Shown here: positions 34,901-43,803 of the stretch, one piece after another
Numbering within the stretch: position 1 is the stretch's first letter
How the letters are laid out: each line of letters opens with the position of its first letter
Assembly (NCBI RefSeq): GCF_017497975.1
Contig: NZ_JAGDEL010000005.1
Coordinates: 124,001-188,000, forward strand
DNA from: Metabacillus bambusae
GTDB lineage: Bacteria; Bacillota; Bacilli; Bacillales; Bacillaceae
Direction of reading: 5' to 3'
DNA: 64,000 nucleotides
Made by a program: the position numbers and the translations under genes
Notes under the pieces: model-generated
What the model was told of the DNA's origin: nothing
Database searches by the model: none
The model's input: only the letters and a program-made list of their open reading frames with translations

Positions 34901-35308
34901 AATGCTGTAAAAGACAAAGCCTTTGGTCCTGAAAATGCCGCAACACGCAGCGAAGCAGCTAACCGCAGTTGGATCGAGGCTGAGGTGAGACCAATGTTGG
35001 AAGATATTACGGTAGATGCACCAGTTACAGTAAAGACAGGTGAAACCGTAAAAATCACCGCATCTGGACGCCAGGCTGGTGATCTAACCATTCCACTTCG
35101 TTACCCTGCGACATTGAAATGGAATGGCAGTGAGAATGTGTTTGTTGGTTCTGACAGTAAGCAGCTTGAACAGGCTAAGGCTTCCGGGAAGTTTGATGCC
35201 CTATTTGATCCTGAAACAGGTGAATTAACGGCGATTGCTGAGGGTAGGATTTCGTTAAAAGTTGAAGCCAATGGGACGATAGCTGAGGAGGAAATCAGCA
35301 TACAATAA
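31922..35308 (+). CDS. Secreted phosphodiester glycosidase / metallophosphoesterase fusion
   Basis: 1128 aa, the largest protein here. Signal peptide 1-22 (AQA cleavage). About 60-400: phosphodiester glycosidase (NAGPA/DUF2233) with GVNGDFFD and NLDGGGSSTM. About 400-580: two Ig/Big-like segments. About 590-735: a beta-sandwich, carbohydrate-binding-like. About 755-990: calcineurin-type phosphoesterase with all metal motifs: LADSQF, NGDLVD, PGNHE, VGHHP and SGHAH. C-terminal Big-like domain. No SLH or LPXTG anchor, so released or loosely wall-bound. Expected to remove a sugar from a sugar-phosphodiester and then hydrolyse phosphate esters, for example in wall polymers. Monocistronic with a strong terminator; more GC-rich than its surroundings. 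Confidence 0.82.
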   Translation: MMRKWLVGLLACMLTVPIAAQAENEASSVAQARSTSSDKTEPVTFVGPAGKTIVSNETTTPIGPGIKLSRFERFDARGWLNGEIMTIELENENVSLDLLYPGSIASAKPLSEIAKEAGAIAGVNGDFFDINNTKAPLGGAIQNGQLLKGPEGSHTITAGVDKSGIGQIANLLLEGMITLPSGTHSLSALNQYGLSKDGIGLYTSVWGTKQRTSSATYEVVVQDGKVLRTSNQPGSGPIDENSFVVIGREKGAEALKGLSIGDSVTVDYVPKVDGDSLLSFAVGGNIKLMENGEIPAGLDDTTAAPRTSVGFSKDGKKMFLAVVDGRQIDSRGMTYKELAELMKEYGAYNILNLDGGGSSTMVARSLGSNQAEVVNQPSDGSERSVPNGIGIFAKPGSGELSGFKVATAAELENSNRVFPGLSRTLKGAGYDENYTPVATSNITWRALPADVGAFEENSVFRAKKSGSAVVQAQATAIKGTMDITVLGELARIEAAPSRLSLEMGKSQDFSILGYDKDGYAAPIEPRDAQLDYDKAVVDITENSDGSFTAVPKAEGESALITVTVQGHKTYLPVTIGLSTKQADGFENPADWSYTTYPSAVKASMESVAGKNGQGLQLTYDFSTTTATRAAYIQADPMLELPGDVQKIGLWVYGDGNGAWLRAVIRDAANTSYTLSLASQINWTGWKYVEASVPAGIRYPAKLWRIYPVETNRSNQYKGKIIIDDLTVKVPPTLEVPEQSQSQDPLIIQNGEISKNNWTFAVLADSQFAAKSPNSQQVQIARESLQQIVKANPDFLVINGDLVDTAWKEDFELAEKILKEEVGDKLPIYYIPGNHEIMGSGSLDNFINVFENNRFTFDHKGTRFIMLDTSTGSLRTSDFDQLIELQKSLDEAASDPKINNVVVVGHHPTRDPLPTKNSQLSDQKEADLLEQWLTDFRKTSGGKGAVYLSGHAHTVNVERVEGVPYMVVGPAGKAPYGPADEGGFYSWTLFGIDPNAVKDKAFGPENAATRSEAANRSWIEAEVRPMLEDITVDAPVTVKTGETVKITASGRQAGDLTIPLRYPATLKWNGSENVFVGSDSKQLEQAKASGKFDALFDPETGELTAIAEGRISLKVEANGTIAEEEISIQ

Positions 35309-35321
35309 TGGCATATAGAAT

Positions 35322-35363
35322 AGGATAGCCAATCTCTTTTATAATTGGCTATCCTTTTCTTTT
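35322..35363 (+). terminator. Terminator of the fusion gene
   Basis: Perfect 12-bp stem AGGATAGCCAAT/ATTGGCTATCCT and TTTTCTTTT, 14 bp after the stop. Confidence 0.88.
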
Positions 35364-35445
35364 CGTCTAAATTGCTATATTTAAAACCATGACGAATAAA
35401 ATTGTGAAACGAGAAAATCTTTCTCTGCCTCTTAAAATCTATTAA

Positions 35446-35475
35446 ATTCGACAAAATCCGGGTGGTGACAGGTAC
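35446..35475 (-). repeat. Repeat R1, copy 3
   Basis: Minus-strand GGTACCTGTCACCACCCG then GATTTTGTCGAAT, six bases after the levB stop. Confidence 0.85.
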
Positions 35476-35481
35476 CTGAAA

Positions 35482-37080
35482 CTATTTTAAATGTTCAATC
35501 TTAATATTTTTAAATATCGCTGTTCCACCCTCAGAGTAGAGGCTAATACCTTGATCTTCTGCTTTTGGGAAGATCAAATTAGAATGAGTGATTCTTCCAT
35601 CATCAATAAACACTTCAATGCTGGATTTATCAACGAGAATTTTCAAATGTACTTGCTGTTTGCTGCCATCAAATGGTGCTTTACTTTCTACATATTTATT
35701 ACTCTCGTCAGGGTGACCGGTCCTTGAGCGATTGACATATGAGTATTGGTGAAGAGGGTCAATAAAGATACCAACATCAATATGGCTTTCTTTGTCAGCT
35801 GATTCGCGTAAACGAAATCCGACGTTTTTGAGTTCTGACCAAGAGATATCTGCCTCTAATTGATATATTTCACCTTTTATATCAAGAGTTTTAGTGCCAT
35901 TTAATTCAATTTGTTCGTGAGAATCGATAGAATGTGTTAATTGGTTCATCGCTTTAATTGGTTGTGAGACTAAATAGTATTGATTGTCTTCCTCATGCTT
36001 TAGTTCAATTTGACGAACAATTGAATCCATGCCGTTAAAGTCCTCTTCCATTGTTGGGGTGTTATGAACATAATTCCAATTATTCATCCATGCCAAAGCA
36101 TAGCGTTTAAAATTGTTATCAGGTTCCTTGCTACCTTCAAATGTGACTCCACCATACCAATCAAAGCCATAATCCAACCATTGTGGTTCGCTATGATCGG
36201 GGTAGAATTCCTTCCCGTCAAAAAATCCAGTCCAATAAGCATACGTATTTGGCTTACCGATTGTTTTTCCATTTGCACTAACGCCTAAGACCCATTTTAA
36301 TTGTCCATTATTAGCACGCATCATATAAAGATCTGGGCACTCTACAATTCCAATTTCCTCTGTAAAAAAGCCGCTCGTATAATGCCAATCCTTCAAATTG
36401 TGAGACTCATAAAAGCCAATTTTGCTGCCTTCTGCCATGACCATGACCCAATTATCATTTCGTTTATCCCAGATAATTTTTGGATCTCGAAAATCATGTG
36501 TACCCGGATTTTTCATAATCGGTTCCTCGCTATATGAGGTAAAGGTTTTTCCTTTATCTGTACTGTACCAAAGATATTGTTCCTGTTTGCCGCCATCTGC
36601 TGAAGGTTGTGTCACAATGGCAATGAGAGCATCTTTTCCGAACCCGGCTGTATTTTCCTTGTCAATGACAACTGAGCCTGACCAGGGGTCCCCATTTTTG
36701 TTTGTGTATTTGGGGATTGCTACACCTTCATCCTTCCAGTGAACTAAATCTTTAGAAGTTGCATGACGCCATTCTGTGCCATTACCTTTAGGATAATCTC
36801 GATTATAGAGGTAATAGTAATGATATTTTCCATCAAAATAGATTGGTTTCTGCGGATCGTTTTTCCATTTATCTGGTACGGTAAAATGGTATTGAGCCCG
36901 ATATGAGTGTTCTTTATTTTCCGGTGTTGAATCCTCTTCCTTTGAAGGAGTTTCTTCCTTTTTGTTTGATGATTTATTTGGATGATTAACCCAAAATCCG
37001 ATGGCAATGATGATAGATAATCCAATTAGTATAAAACACAACGGCTTCACCCATTTTTTATTACGTATTTCTTTGTTCAT
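35482..37080 (-). CDS. levB: Levan-degrading GH32 enzyme (LevB-like endolevanase)
   Basis: 532 aa. N-terminal membrane anchor (~12-30), Glu/Lys-rich linker, then GH32 propeller: WKNDPQKP with nucleophile Asp (~73), FRDPKI, VECPDLY with acid Glu, and a C-terminal beta-sandwich (IEVFIDDGRITHSNLIFP). Resembles B. subtilis LevB (YveB), which releases levanbiose from levan, and like it is the gene after sacB. The anchor implies extracellular, cell-bound action. Confidence 0.88.
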   Translation of the reverse strand: MNKEIRNKKWVKPLCFILIGLSIIIAIGFWVNHPNKSSNKKEETPSKEEDSTPENKEHSYRAQYHFTVPDKWKNDPQKPIYFDGKYHYYYLYNRDYPKGNGTEWRHATSKDLVHWKDEGVAIPKYTNKNGDPWSGSVVIDKENTAGFGKDALIAIVTQPSADGGKQEQYLWYSTDKGKTFTSYSEEPIMKNPGTHDFRDPKIIWDKRNDNWVMVMAEGSKIGFYESHNLKDWHYTSGFFTEEIGIVECPDLYMMRANNGQLKWVLGVSANGKTIGKPNTYAYWTGFFDGKEFYPDHSEPQWLDYGFDWYGGVTFEGSKEPDNNFKRYALAWMNNWNYVHNTPTMEEDFNGMDSIVRQIELKHEEDNQYYLVSQPIKAMNQLTHSIDSHEQIELNGTKTLDIKGEIYQLEADISWSELKNVGFRLRESADKESHIDVGIFIDPLHQYSYVNRSRTGHPDESNKYVESKAPFDGSKQQVHLKILVDKSSIEVFIDDGRITHSNLIFPKAEDQGISLYSEGGTAIFKNIKIEHLK

Positions 37081-37137
37081 TTATCTCACCACTTTATCGT
37101 TTTCCTTCTAGAATAGGGTAAACTTGCTTGTATATAA

Positions 37138-37195
37138 GAAAAGCTCTGGGCGCCTTGTTCAGACCCGAGGGGCTAGACGCTGAAACTAGACACCA
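37138..37195. repeat. Relic of a Bacillus intergenic repeat
   Basis: gcgccttgttcag and gctagacgctgaaactagac blocks resemble the common 'gcgctggagctagac' intergenic element, also seen as a relic at 3580-3725. Confidence 0.4.
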
Positions 37196-37230
37196 AAACT
37201 GAGTAAGAAAAGTTATAAATTCTGTTACTA

Positions 37231-37269
37231 TAAAAAAGAAAATGCCAACTAATTAAATTGGCATTTTCT
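37231..37269 (-). terminator. Terminator of sacB
   Basis: AGAAAATGCCAA/TTGGCATTTTCT stem and a T run on the minus strand, 50 bp past the sacB stop. levB is therefore read partly by readthrough or from its own promoter. Confidence 0.8.
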
Positions 37270-37317
37270 TTTTGATGTTTTTACTTTACCTGATAAATTT
37301 ATTGATTAATTCTACTA

Positions 37318-38778
37318 TTATTTTATCGTTACTTGTCCTTGTTCAAGGATACTATTTTTCACAACAGATGTTTTGTCGCCTTTAATGTTAAGCTGGAAGC
37401 TTGGCGCAAATGTTGATTTGTGATCTTCGAAGTACCCTCTATTTGTCATGTAGCTTGTTACGACTGTATTGTCACTGCCTTCTTGCGGAATCGCAAAATG
37501 AGCATAGTTCCAAGTAACATCATATGGATCAAGATCATGGTGTAAAACAAGTCCAGTTTCATTTAAAGGCTTGTATGTTCCAGTTAATGAGTTAGATACA
37601 TATCCTAATAGATAGATATCTTCATTATCAATGCCATCAATCGTCATTTTTGATCCACGAGAGCTTGTGAATAAGTACCATTTTCCATCCTTTTTAAAGA
37701 TGTTAGGACGTTCGATTTCATCTGTTACCGTGTTTGATGTAACCAATGGTTTCATGACTCTTTTTAACGTATAATCATCATTAATTTCAATAATACCTAA
37801 AGCACCGTTTGAAATTTGCGCTAAATCCTTTTTAGGGCTTTGTAACAATTTGCTTTTCTCGTTTTGGAAGAAAGATTCACTATTGCCATAGTAAGCCTTA
37901 TTAAATAATGATTCTTCCCCTTGGTATCCAGTTTCAGTTCCTGTATTAGCTTCGAATACTAGATATTTATGACCATTTTCTTCAATATAGTGAGGGTCTC
38001 TTAATGTATGATTATCAGAGTAATCGCCATTTCCAAAAGCTTGTTCAACTGTTTGATAGTTTTTCTTGTCACCATCAAAGATTGATTTGTGATCTTCAAT
38101 TCCATCTACTTTCAATGTGTTTGAACCTTGTTCAGATACATTGATTTGAGCTGTTGTTAATGTTTGTTTTCCAAAGAAGTTATGTGCTGGATCCCAGCCA
38201 TGACGGTTTGTATAGAACAAACGAACCTTTCCGTCTTCAGTTAAAGTAGCTGAACCTGACCATTCTTCCGCTTGGTTTCTTAAGACAGGATCATCTGATT
38301 TGAATTTATCGGAATCTTTAAACACTCTACCTGCGTTTTTCCAACTATCAATTCCTGTGTCACCAATTTTTTTATAGAACATGTAAATAAAAGTGTCCCA
38401 TCCTTTATCAGGATCTCCAGCTAAACCGAAAACAATTTGGTAGCCATTATAATTTGCAACTGTTCCATCAGCATTTTGTAGTGGCCAAGTGTCCCACACA
38501 TCTAAATCAATTAAGTTACCTAACTCATCATACCCTTTTGCAGAAGAGATGTTTTTGATTTTAGATTCGTCAAATTGAGGTACTGTATATCTTGAATCAC
38601 CTTGTTGTTCAATCATCTTGTGCATGTCTGAACGTGTCATATGGGAAATTCCATAGGATTCATTGTGATCTCGGGAGTCTTTTTCTGCTGCAAAAGTCAG
38701 CGATTCTCCCCCACCTAATAATATAGCTGTACTAAGTGTTACGACTGTTGCTTGTTTGGCAAATCTTTTAAAGTTCAT
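37318..38778 (-). CDS. sacB: Levansucrase
   Basis: 486 aa, GH68. Signal peptide 1-30 (TFAAE). Catalytic triad regions are intact: LDVWDTWPLQ (nucleophile Asp), TLRDPHY (transition-state Asp) and DEIERPN (acid Glu). It polymerises fructose from sucrose into levan outside the cell. levB follows, as in B. subtilis. The ribosome site is AGGAGG. No SacY-type RNA antiterminator target was recognised in the leader; a 6-bp ACACGG/CCGTGT stem spans most of it instead. Confidence 0.92.
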   Translation of the reverse strand: MNFKRFAKQATVVTLSTAILLGGGESLTFAAEKDSRDHNESYGISHMTRSDMHKMIEQQGDSRYTVPQFDESKIKNISSAKGYDELGNLIDLDVWDTWPLQNADGTVANYNGYQIVFGLAGDPDKGWDTFIYMFYKKIGDTGIDSWKNAGRVFKDSDKFKSDDPVLRNQAEEWSGSATLTEDGKVRLFYTNRHGWDPAHNFFGKQTLTTAQINVSEQGSNTLKVDGIEDHKSIFDGDKKNYQTVEQAFGNGDYSDNHTLRDPHYIEENGHKYLVFEANTGTETGYQGEESLFNKAYYGNSESFFQNEKSKLLQSPKKDLAQISNGALGIIEINDDYTLKRVMKPLVTSNTVTDEIERPNIFKKDGKWYLFTSSRGSKMTIDGIDNEDIYLLGYVSNSLTGTYKPLNETGLVLHHDLDPYDVTWNYAHFAIPQEGSDNTVVTSYMTNRGYFEDHKSTFAPSFQLNIKGDKTSVVKNSILEQGQVTIK

Positions 38779-38871
38779 CGGTCGTCCTCCTAGAATTTTT
38801 AGTTGTTACACGGGGAGTACTTTACCAGAACGGCTAAGTGCCACCGTGTCTTGTCTACAAATAGAATTATA
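38779..38871 (-). promoter_or_regulatory. sacB promoter and structured leader
   Basis: Perfect TATAAT at 38866-38871 (minus) with a poor -35 (TATTCA at 17 bp), suggesting activator dependence. The ~80-nt leader has ACACGG/CCGTGT arms about 30 nt apart, before AGGAGG. No classical terminator T tract, so not a B. subtilis-type SacY attenuator as far as can be seen. Confidence 0.45.
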
Positions 38872-38954
38872 GGGTAGTTACGATTTTGTGAATATGTCAT
38901 AGATTGATAAGAATTTAGTCGTAAATTGATATATAGAGGGGGATTTTAACGAAA

Positions 38955-39126
38955 GGCTGTTTTCACAAACTTTGTTGCTATTTACCAAGTAATGCGGTGT
39001 GGTTGAGTGCAGCGAGAGGATGCTCACTTTCCTCGGGGAGGGCGGTGAGCATCTGGAGTAAAAACGCCCGCAGGAGTCTCGCAATCCGTTCCAATCAACC
39101 TGAAATAGATTTGTTTTAAAAGCAAC
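38955..39126 (-). mobile_element. MITE copy 3, truncated
   Basis: Opposite orientation to the copies at 6868 and 7870. The end GGCTGTTTTCACAAACTTTG is intact at 38955. An internal ~30-bp block is missing, and the other end stops at AAAAGCAACA, lacking the last ~20 bp. It lies just upstream of the sacB promoter. Confidence 0.7.
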
Positions 39127-39131
39127 ATACG

Positions 39132-39154
39132 AAAAAAACCCCCGAAAAAGGGGG
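39132..39154 (-). terminator. Terminator of the second kinase/regulator/binding-protein set
   Basis: Minus strand CCCCC-TTTTTC-GGGGG followed by seven Ts; about 130 bp past the binding-protein stop and abutting the truncated MITE end. Confidence 0.85.
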
Positions 39155-39281
39155 TGGACGATATCATTTGATTAAGGTGAAAATGGATCATGAGGTTCAT
39201 ACAGTTCTTAAGTGAATTTCTGTCTCACATTACATAAACATTTGGCTGTCCGCTGCTTGCTTGAAATAGTTGTTGGCATGG

Positions 39282-40565
39282 TTACTGACTAGCAGCACTG
39301 TTCCAAGATTTTTGAAACTCTTGCAGTAACTGATCGCGCTGAAGCTGTTTTCCAATATATAACTGGATGGAAGGTCCAAATTTTTCTTTTACTCCGACAG
39401 GAAAATGAAACCAGTTAGAACGCATGGTTTTTCCTTCTTTGTAATATGCTAATGTATCATTAGCAAGGGGACCTAAATGGTTAGACTCTATATTTTTAAA
39501 AGCAGGGATGAATTTAAATTTTTCAGTCATAAATGTTTGTCCTTGTTGGGAAGAAACCATCCAGTTTAAGAATTTTTTTGCTTCCTTTTTCTTTTCGGGT
39601 GTTGATTGTTTGTTTACGACCCAATAATTTGAGACACTAACGACCAAGGCATCATTGTTACGTTCATCATTAATAGGTATTGGAAGAAGTCCGATATTCA
39701 TATCAGGCGATAATTGATCAATCATTGGCTGAACCCAATTCCCTTGAAGTATCATTGCTGAAGCTCCTGTTGCAAACAAATTCACTTCCATATTGTAGTC
39801 AGTTGTTAGCGGATTATCATTTCCATATTCTATTGTTAAATCCAACAAATCAATGATATCCTTGAATTGCTGATTATTGGTGATTTTCTCCTTACCGGCA
39901 TTGAGGTTTTTTATAAACGTGTTTGGATCTTCTTGTTGAGCAAAGGCGATATTTGAAAGAAGTACCCCCAATATCCATTCCTCGTAATAACCATTAGCAA
40001 AAGGAGTGATGCCTGCCTTTTGTAATTGTTCTGAGGCCTCTCTTAATTCTGTTAGCGTTTTTGGTAAAGTATTGATTCCTGCCTGTTTAAACAAATCTTT
40101 ATTGTAAATAAAGCCGTATCCTTCCAAGTTAATTGGCATACCATAAATCTCTTCATTAAATGTGATTGGTGATAATGTATCCTTATATGCATTCTTCACC
40201 CATGGTTGATCTGAAAGGTTTTCTAAATATTCCCGCCATAATTTCGCACTTTCGTATCCATTGTTTGTGAAAATATCAGGACCTGTACCTGCAGCAATCT
40301 GTGCTTTTAGATCACTAAGATCATCAGTTGCACCACCAACAGTTTCTATCTGAATTTCTATGTTAGGGTTTTCCCTTTCATAAGCTTGTACCATTTGTTC
40401 GAACTGTTTTGAAATTTCCACTTTAGGATTTCTTACATTTAAGGTGATTTTTCGTTCGGCAATTTCTCTCTCTTTCGTTGTCGACTCCGTATTATTATTT
40501 TGACATGCTGCAAAAGAAAGGCTCAGAGTGCCAATTAATAACATGTATAATATCTCTCTTCTCAT
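39282..40565 (-). CDS. Family-1 extracellular sugar-binding lipoprotein
   Basis: 427 aa from ATG 40565 (GGGGTGAG site); lipobox FAAC. Family-1 solute-binding fold (ITLNVRNPKVEISKQFEQMV, GTGPDIFTNNGYES, INLEGYGFIYNKDLFKQAG). No permease genes accompany it; it is the last gene after a kinase and regulator, so it may feed ligand information to the kinase or serve a transporter elsewhere. Confidence 0.82.
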   Translation of the reverse strand: MRREILYMLLIGTLSLSFAACQNNNTESTTKEREIAERKITLNVRNPKVEISKQFEQMVQAYERENPNIEIQIETVGGATDDLSDLKAQIAAGTGPDIFTNNGYESAKLWREYLENLSDQPWVKNAYKDTLSPITFNEEIYGMPINLEGYGFIYNKDLFKQAGINTLPKTLTELREASEQLQKAGITPFANGYYEEWILGVLLSNIAFAQQEDPNTFIKNLNAGKEKITNNQQFKDIIDLLDLTIEYGNDNPLTTDYNMEVNLFATGASAMILQGNWVQPMIDQLSPDMNIGLLPIPINDERNNDALVVSVSNYWVVNKQSTPEKKKEAKKFLNWMVSSQQGQTFMTEKFKFIPAFKNIESNHLGPLANDTLAYYKEGKTMRSNWFHFPVGVKEKFGPSIQLYIGKQLQRDQLLQEFQKSWNSAASQ

Positions 40566-40618
40566 CAACTCACCCCAAGTATGTTTCACAAGATATAACG
40601 GAAATGATTTCAATCTAT

Positions 40619-41794
40619 CTACTTTGTCAATGCAAGTTTTTTATCTAAGTTTCGATACTCAAATGGTGTGATCCCAACTACCTTTTTGAATAGCTTTGAA
40701 AAGTATTTTTCATCTTGATAGCCAAGCATTAATGAAATAGATAAAATACTCTCATCTGTTTCACTTAGCCATGATTTTGCCTGGTCAATTCTAAGATTCA
40801 TAATGTATTTGGATAGGGGCATTCCAGTTTGTTGTTTAAATTTTCTTGAGATATGTTCACGACTTAAGAAGAACCGGTTTGCCAGTTTTTCTAAACTTAG
40901 TTCTTCCATATAATGCGTTTCTACAAAGTCAACAATGTTTTGCATTCGCTGAGCATCATCCAAGTCATTCAAACGGTGTATCGATCGGTATTTTTGATCA
41001 TCCATCGTTTTTTGTATTTCTTGGTACAACCTAGGTATTTCATTTAATAAACGTAACGTTTTCCCGCTAACCAGCCGAACTGGAATGTCAAATTGATGAC
41101 TAATCCATTCTTCAATCGCTAACCAATGCTTTGGTGTAGAAATAACAAGACAAAGATTTTGATCATGCTGAAGTGCAAATGCGTTTCCCCAGTCTTGATT
41201 AAAGAGCTCATCAGCTAATAATTGAATGTATGGTTCTGAATGATGCATATGATAAAAGGAAATCAGTGTAACATCGTATTCATCTGCAAGGGGAAGAAAT
41301 GAAGCAACTTCTGATTCTTCGAATGGTTCCCCTAAACAAGCTTGTGTAACAACCTGATTCATACGAAACCTTTTAACCTCTTCGAGTACGCCTGTCTCTT
41401 TGTTTTGACGCTCTTCCTTTTCACTCTGCCAGGATTCAATGGCTGCTGACAATGTATTATTGAATGGATCTGCTTCAATCGGTTTTAATAAATAGTCGAA
41501 ACTGTTGAACTGAATGGCTTTTCGCATAAATGAGTAGTCATCAAAGCCTGTAATGAAAATAACTTTGCCTGAATAATCGATTGAGTTTAACCACTCCATT
41601 ATTTCGATTCCGCTTATTCCGGGCATTTTTATGTCAGTGAATATAATTTCCGGATTTTGTCTTTCTATTATTTTTTTTCCTTCCTCTCCATTAGCTGCTT
41701 CTAAAACATCAGTGATCCCGTGTTGTTTCCACTGTCCTAAATGTCGAATAACATAACGAACATTGAACTCATCATCTATAATTAGAGCCTTCAT
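40619..41794 (-). CDS. AraC-type response regulator (YesN family)
   Basis: 391 aa from ATG 41794 (AAGGAGG). Receiver with Asp in FTDIKMPGI (~55) and LLKP; C-terminal AraC HTH pair (LEKLANRFFLSREHISRKFK, ILSISLMLGYQDEKYFSKLF). Between the kinase and binding-protein genes. Confidence 0.86.
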   Translation of the reverse strand: MKALIIDDEFNVRYVIRHLGQWKQHGITDVLEAANGEEGKKIIERQNPEIIFTDIKMPGISGIEIMEWLNSIDYSGKVIFITGFDDYSFMRKAIQFNSFDYLLKPIEADPFNNTLSAAIESWQSEKEERQNKETGVLEEVKRFRMNQVVTQACLGEPFEESEVASFLPLADEYDVTLISFYHMHHSEPYIQLLADELFNQDWGNAFALQHDQNLCLVISTPKHWLAIEEWISHQFDIPVRLVSGKTLRLLNEIPRLYQEIQKTMDDQKYRSIHRLNDLDDAQRMQNIVDFVETHYMEELSLEKLANRFFLSREHISRKFKQQTGMPLSKYIMNLRIDQAKSWLSETDESILSISLMLGYQDEKYFSKLFKKVVGITPFEYRNLDKKLALTK

Positions 41795-41872
41795 ACAGTT
41801 CTTAGCCTCCTTATCAAAATTTTTTAATGTAACAATAATCAAATTGTATAGGTTGTTATAAATTAAAGCGTG

Positions 41873-43651
41873 CTAATCGTTTGATCCATTAGAGTCTAGA
41901 GGAATGACAAGTTGAACTAAAAAGCCTTGTCCTTGTTTCGTATCTAGCTTTATACCCGCATTTTGTCCATAGTTTAAAACCAATCGGTCATGTATGTTTT
42001 TAAGACCGATATGTTCGTGTGAATAGGTTCCTGTATAAGGAGTGGTGTAAATATTTTCTCTTAATGATTTCAGCTTTGAGAGTGTGACACTTGAGCCATC
42101 ATTTTCTACTGTAAGAGTTAACGTTTCTCCTTTTATTTCTCCGTATATGCTTAAGTGTGCATCTTGGAATCCTTCTTCATAACAATGCTTAAAAAAGTTT
42201 TCAACAAGCGGCTGAATAACCATGCTCGGGATTTTCATTCTTTGAATTTCTTCGTTTAGTTTAATAGAAATGTTTAGATTGTTTCCAAAACGCTCCATTT
42301 GTAGGGAGAGGTATGCTTGTATATAATTCACTTCATCGCGTATCAGGACCCATTGATCAGCACGGATAGAGTATCGCATCATTTTGGATAAGGATGTTAC
42401 TAATTGGTAGACATTTGGAGACTGAGAACGTAGAGCAACAGCTCCAATTGATTGTAATGCGTTAAATAAGAAGTGCGGATTCACTTGAGACTTTAGTGCT
42501 CTAAATTGGTTTTTTCTATTCTCAATGTCTAGTTTATATTCACGTTCAATATGGTGGTTAATGCGGTCCATCATATCCTTCATATGTTTTTCAAGATGAC
42601 CAATCTCGTCCTCTCCTTTATGCTCAAAAGGGACATTCATATTTCCCCCTTCAATAGACCGCACTTTTTTGCTAAGAATTTTAATTGGACGAGTGATTCT
42701 ATATGAAACAAAACCTATCATTAGCAAACCCATCATCCCTACTCCAATTCCAACGAGTATGTTTATAAATGCAGTCTGTCTTGCATCATGGAATAAGAAA
42801 TGACTAGGAGTTATCTTAATTAGTTTCCATTGATTTAGTGATCCAGATAAAGTTTTCGATAATAAAATATCTTCTCCCGAATTAATATCTTTCGCATTGA
42901 TACGCTCTAGTAAGTTAAGTGGAAGAACCTTACCGATAAGAGTAGTGTCGCTTGCATACATAACACGATCATTTGAATCAACCAGTAATACAGATTCTTC
43001 ATTCTCCTGAATGAGAGTATTACATAAACGAGCATATCCATTTAAATCGATATCTATCGTAATAATTCCGAGAAATTCATTTGAAAGCACATCAACTATT
43101 TTATGGTGAAACGTCATAACTACTGTGTTGTCCGACTGAGGAACAATCGCAGCATTATTATAATTTACAAGTTGATGAGGCGGCTCAATCAGATAGTCTA
43201 CGTTTGATTGATAAAGTTTTTTAATTGATTCTTGGTTTAATAAGTCAGGTTTCAATTTAGGAGCACTGACTTTAGCGTTATAAGCGGTAAAAGATTCTTT
43301 GTTTCTATCAAGATAAAAACGAACCTGGCGGATTTCATTTCGCATAAGATAAAAAGTCTCTATGCTTTTTTCTCTTGAGTTTGGGTTAGAGTACCCTGAA
43401 TCTTCACTATCATTTCTGAAGACCTGAAATAAGTCAGGATTCCGATACAGAATATAAGGAAGATCGATCATATCTTGAAAGTATTGCTCCAGTTCATCTG
43501 ACAATTTATTCATTTGATTGTTACTAACCTCAAGTGCTTGCTGTTCCACTCTATCTTTTGTATATCCATATATGAAAAAAACAGATAAAAAATACGGTAT
43601 GATGATGAGAATAAGAAGCATAAGGAATAAGCGACTTTGGATGCTCTTCAT
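41873..43651 (-). CDS. Sensor histidine kinase (YesM family)
   Basis: 592 aa from ATG 43651 (AAAGGAG). Two membrane helices flank a Cache-like extracellular domain, then HAMP, phospho-His in SQVNPHFLFNALQS, and HATPase (QPLVENFFKHCYEEG). Starts the set kinase-regulator-binding protein that ends near sacB; a levan/sucrose-related ligand is possible by position only. Confidence 0.88.
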   Translation of the reverse strand: MKSIQSRLFLMLLILIIIPYFLSVFFIYGYTKDRVEQQALEVSNNQMNKLSDELEQYFQDMIDLPYILYRNPDLFQVFRNDSEDSGYSNPNSREKSIETFYLMRNEIRQVRFYLDRNKESFTAYNAKVSAPKLKPDLLNQESIKKLYQSNVDYLIEPPHQLVNYNNAAIVPQSDNTVVMTFHHKIVDVLSNEFLGIITIDIDLNGYARLCNTLIQENEESVLLVDSNDRVMYASDTTLIGKVLPLNLLERINAKDINSGEDILLSKTLSGSLNQWKLIKITPSHFLFHDARQTAFINILVGIGVGMMGLLMIGFVSYRITRPIKILSKKVRSIEGGNMNVPFEHKGEDEIGHLEKHMKDMMDRINHHIEREYKLDIENRKNQFRALKSQVNPHFLFNALQSIGAVALRSQSPNVYQLVTSLSKMMRYSIRADQWVLIRDEVNYIQAYLSLQMERFGNNLNISIKLNEEIQRMKIPSMVIQPLVENFFKHCYEEGFQDAHLSIYGEIKGETLTLTVENDGSSVTLSKLKSLRENIYTTPYTGTYSHEHIGLKNIHDRLVLNYGQNAGIKLDTKQGQGFLVQLVIPLDSNGSND

Positions 43652-43803
43652 TTCTAAAATGCTCCTTTCATTCGGGAAAAACAAATTAAAGCTATTTATG
43701 AATGATAGAAGGGTAGGATAATATCAAAATACTAAAGTCATTCATTACTCTTATTAACATCTAATTCTATTTCAGTCATTTCGTCAATATAGGGAAAATT
43801 GTC

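Noticed and set aside
38779-38871. SacY/SacT-type RNA antiterminator site in the sacB leader
   Set aside because: No sequence resembling the known antiterminator target and no terminator T run was found; only a short stem is present.
38878-39084. 68-aa minus-strand reading frame upstream of sacB
   Set aside because: Covers MITE copy 3 and promoter DNA; no ribosome site or family.
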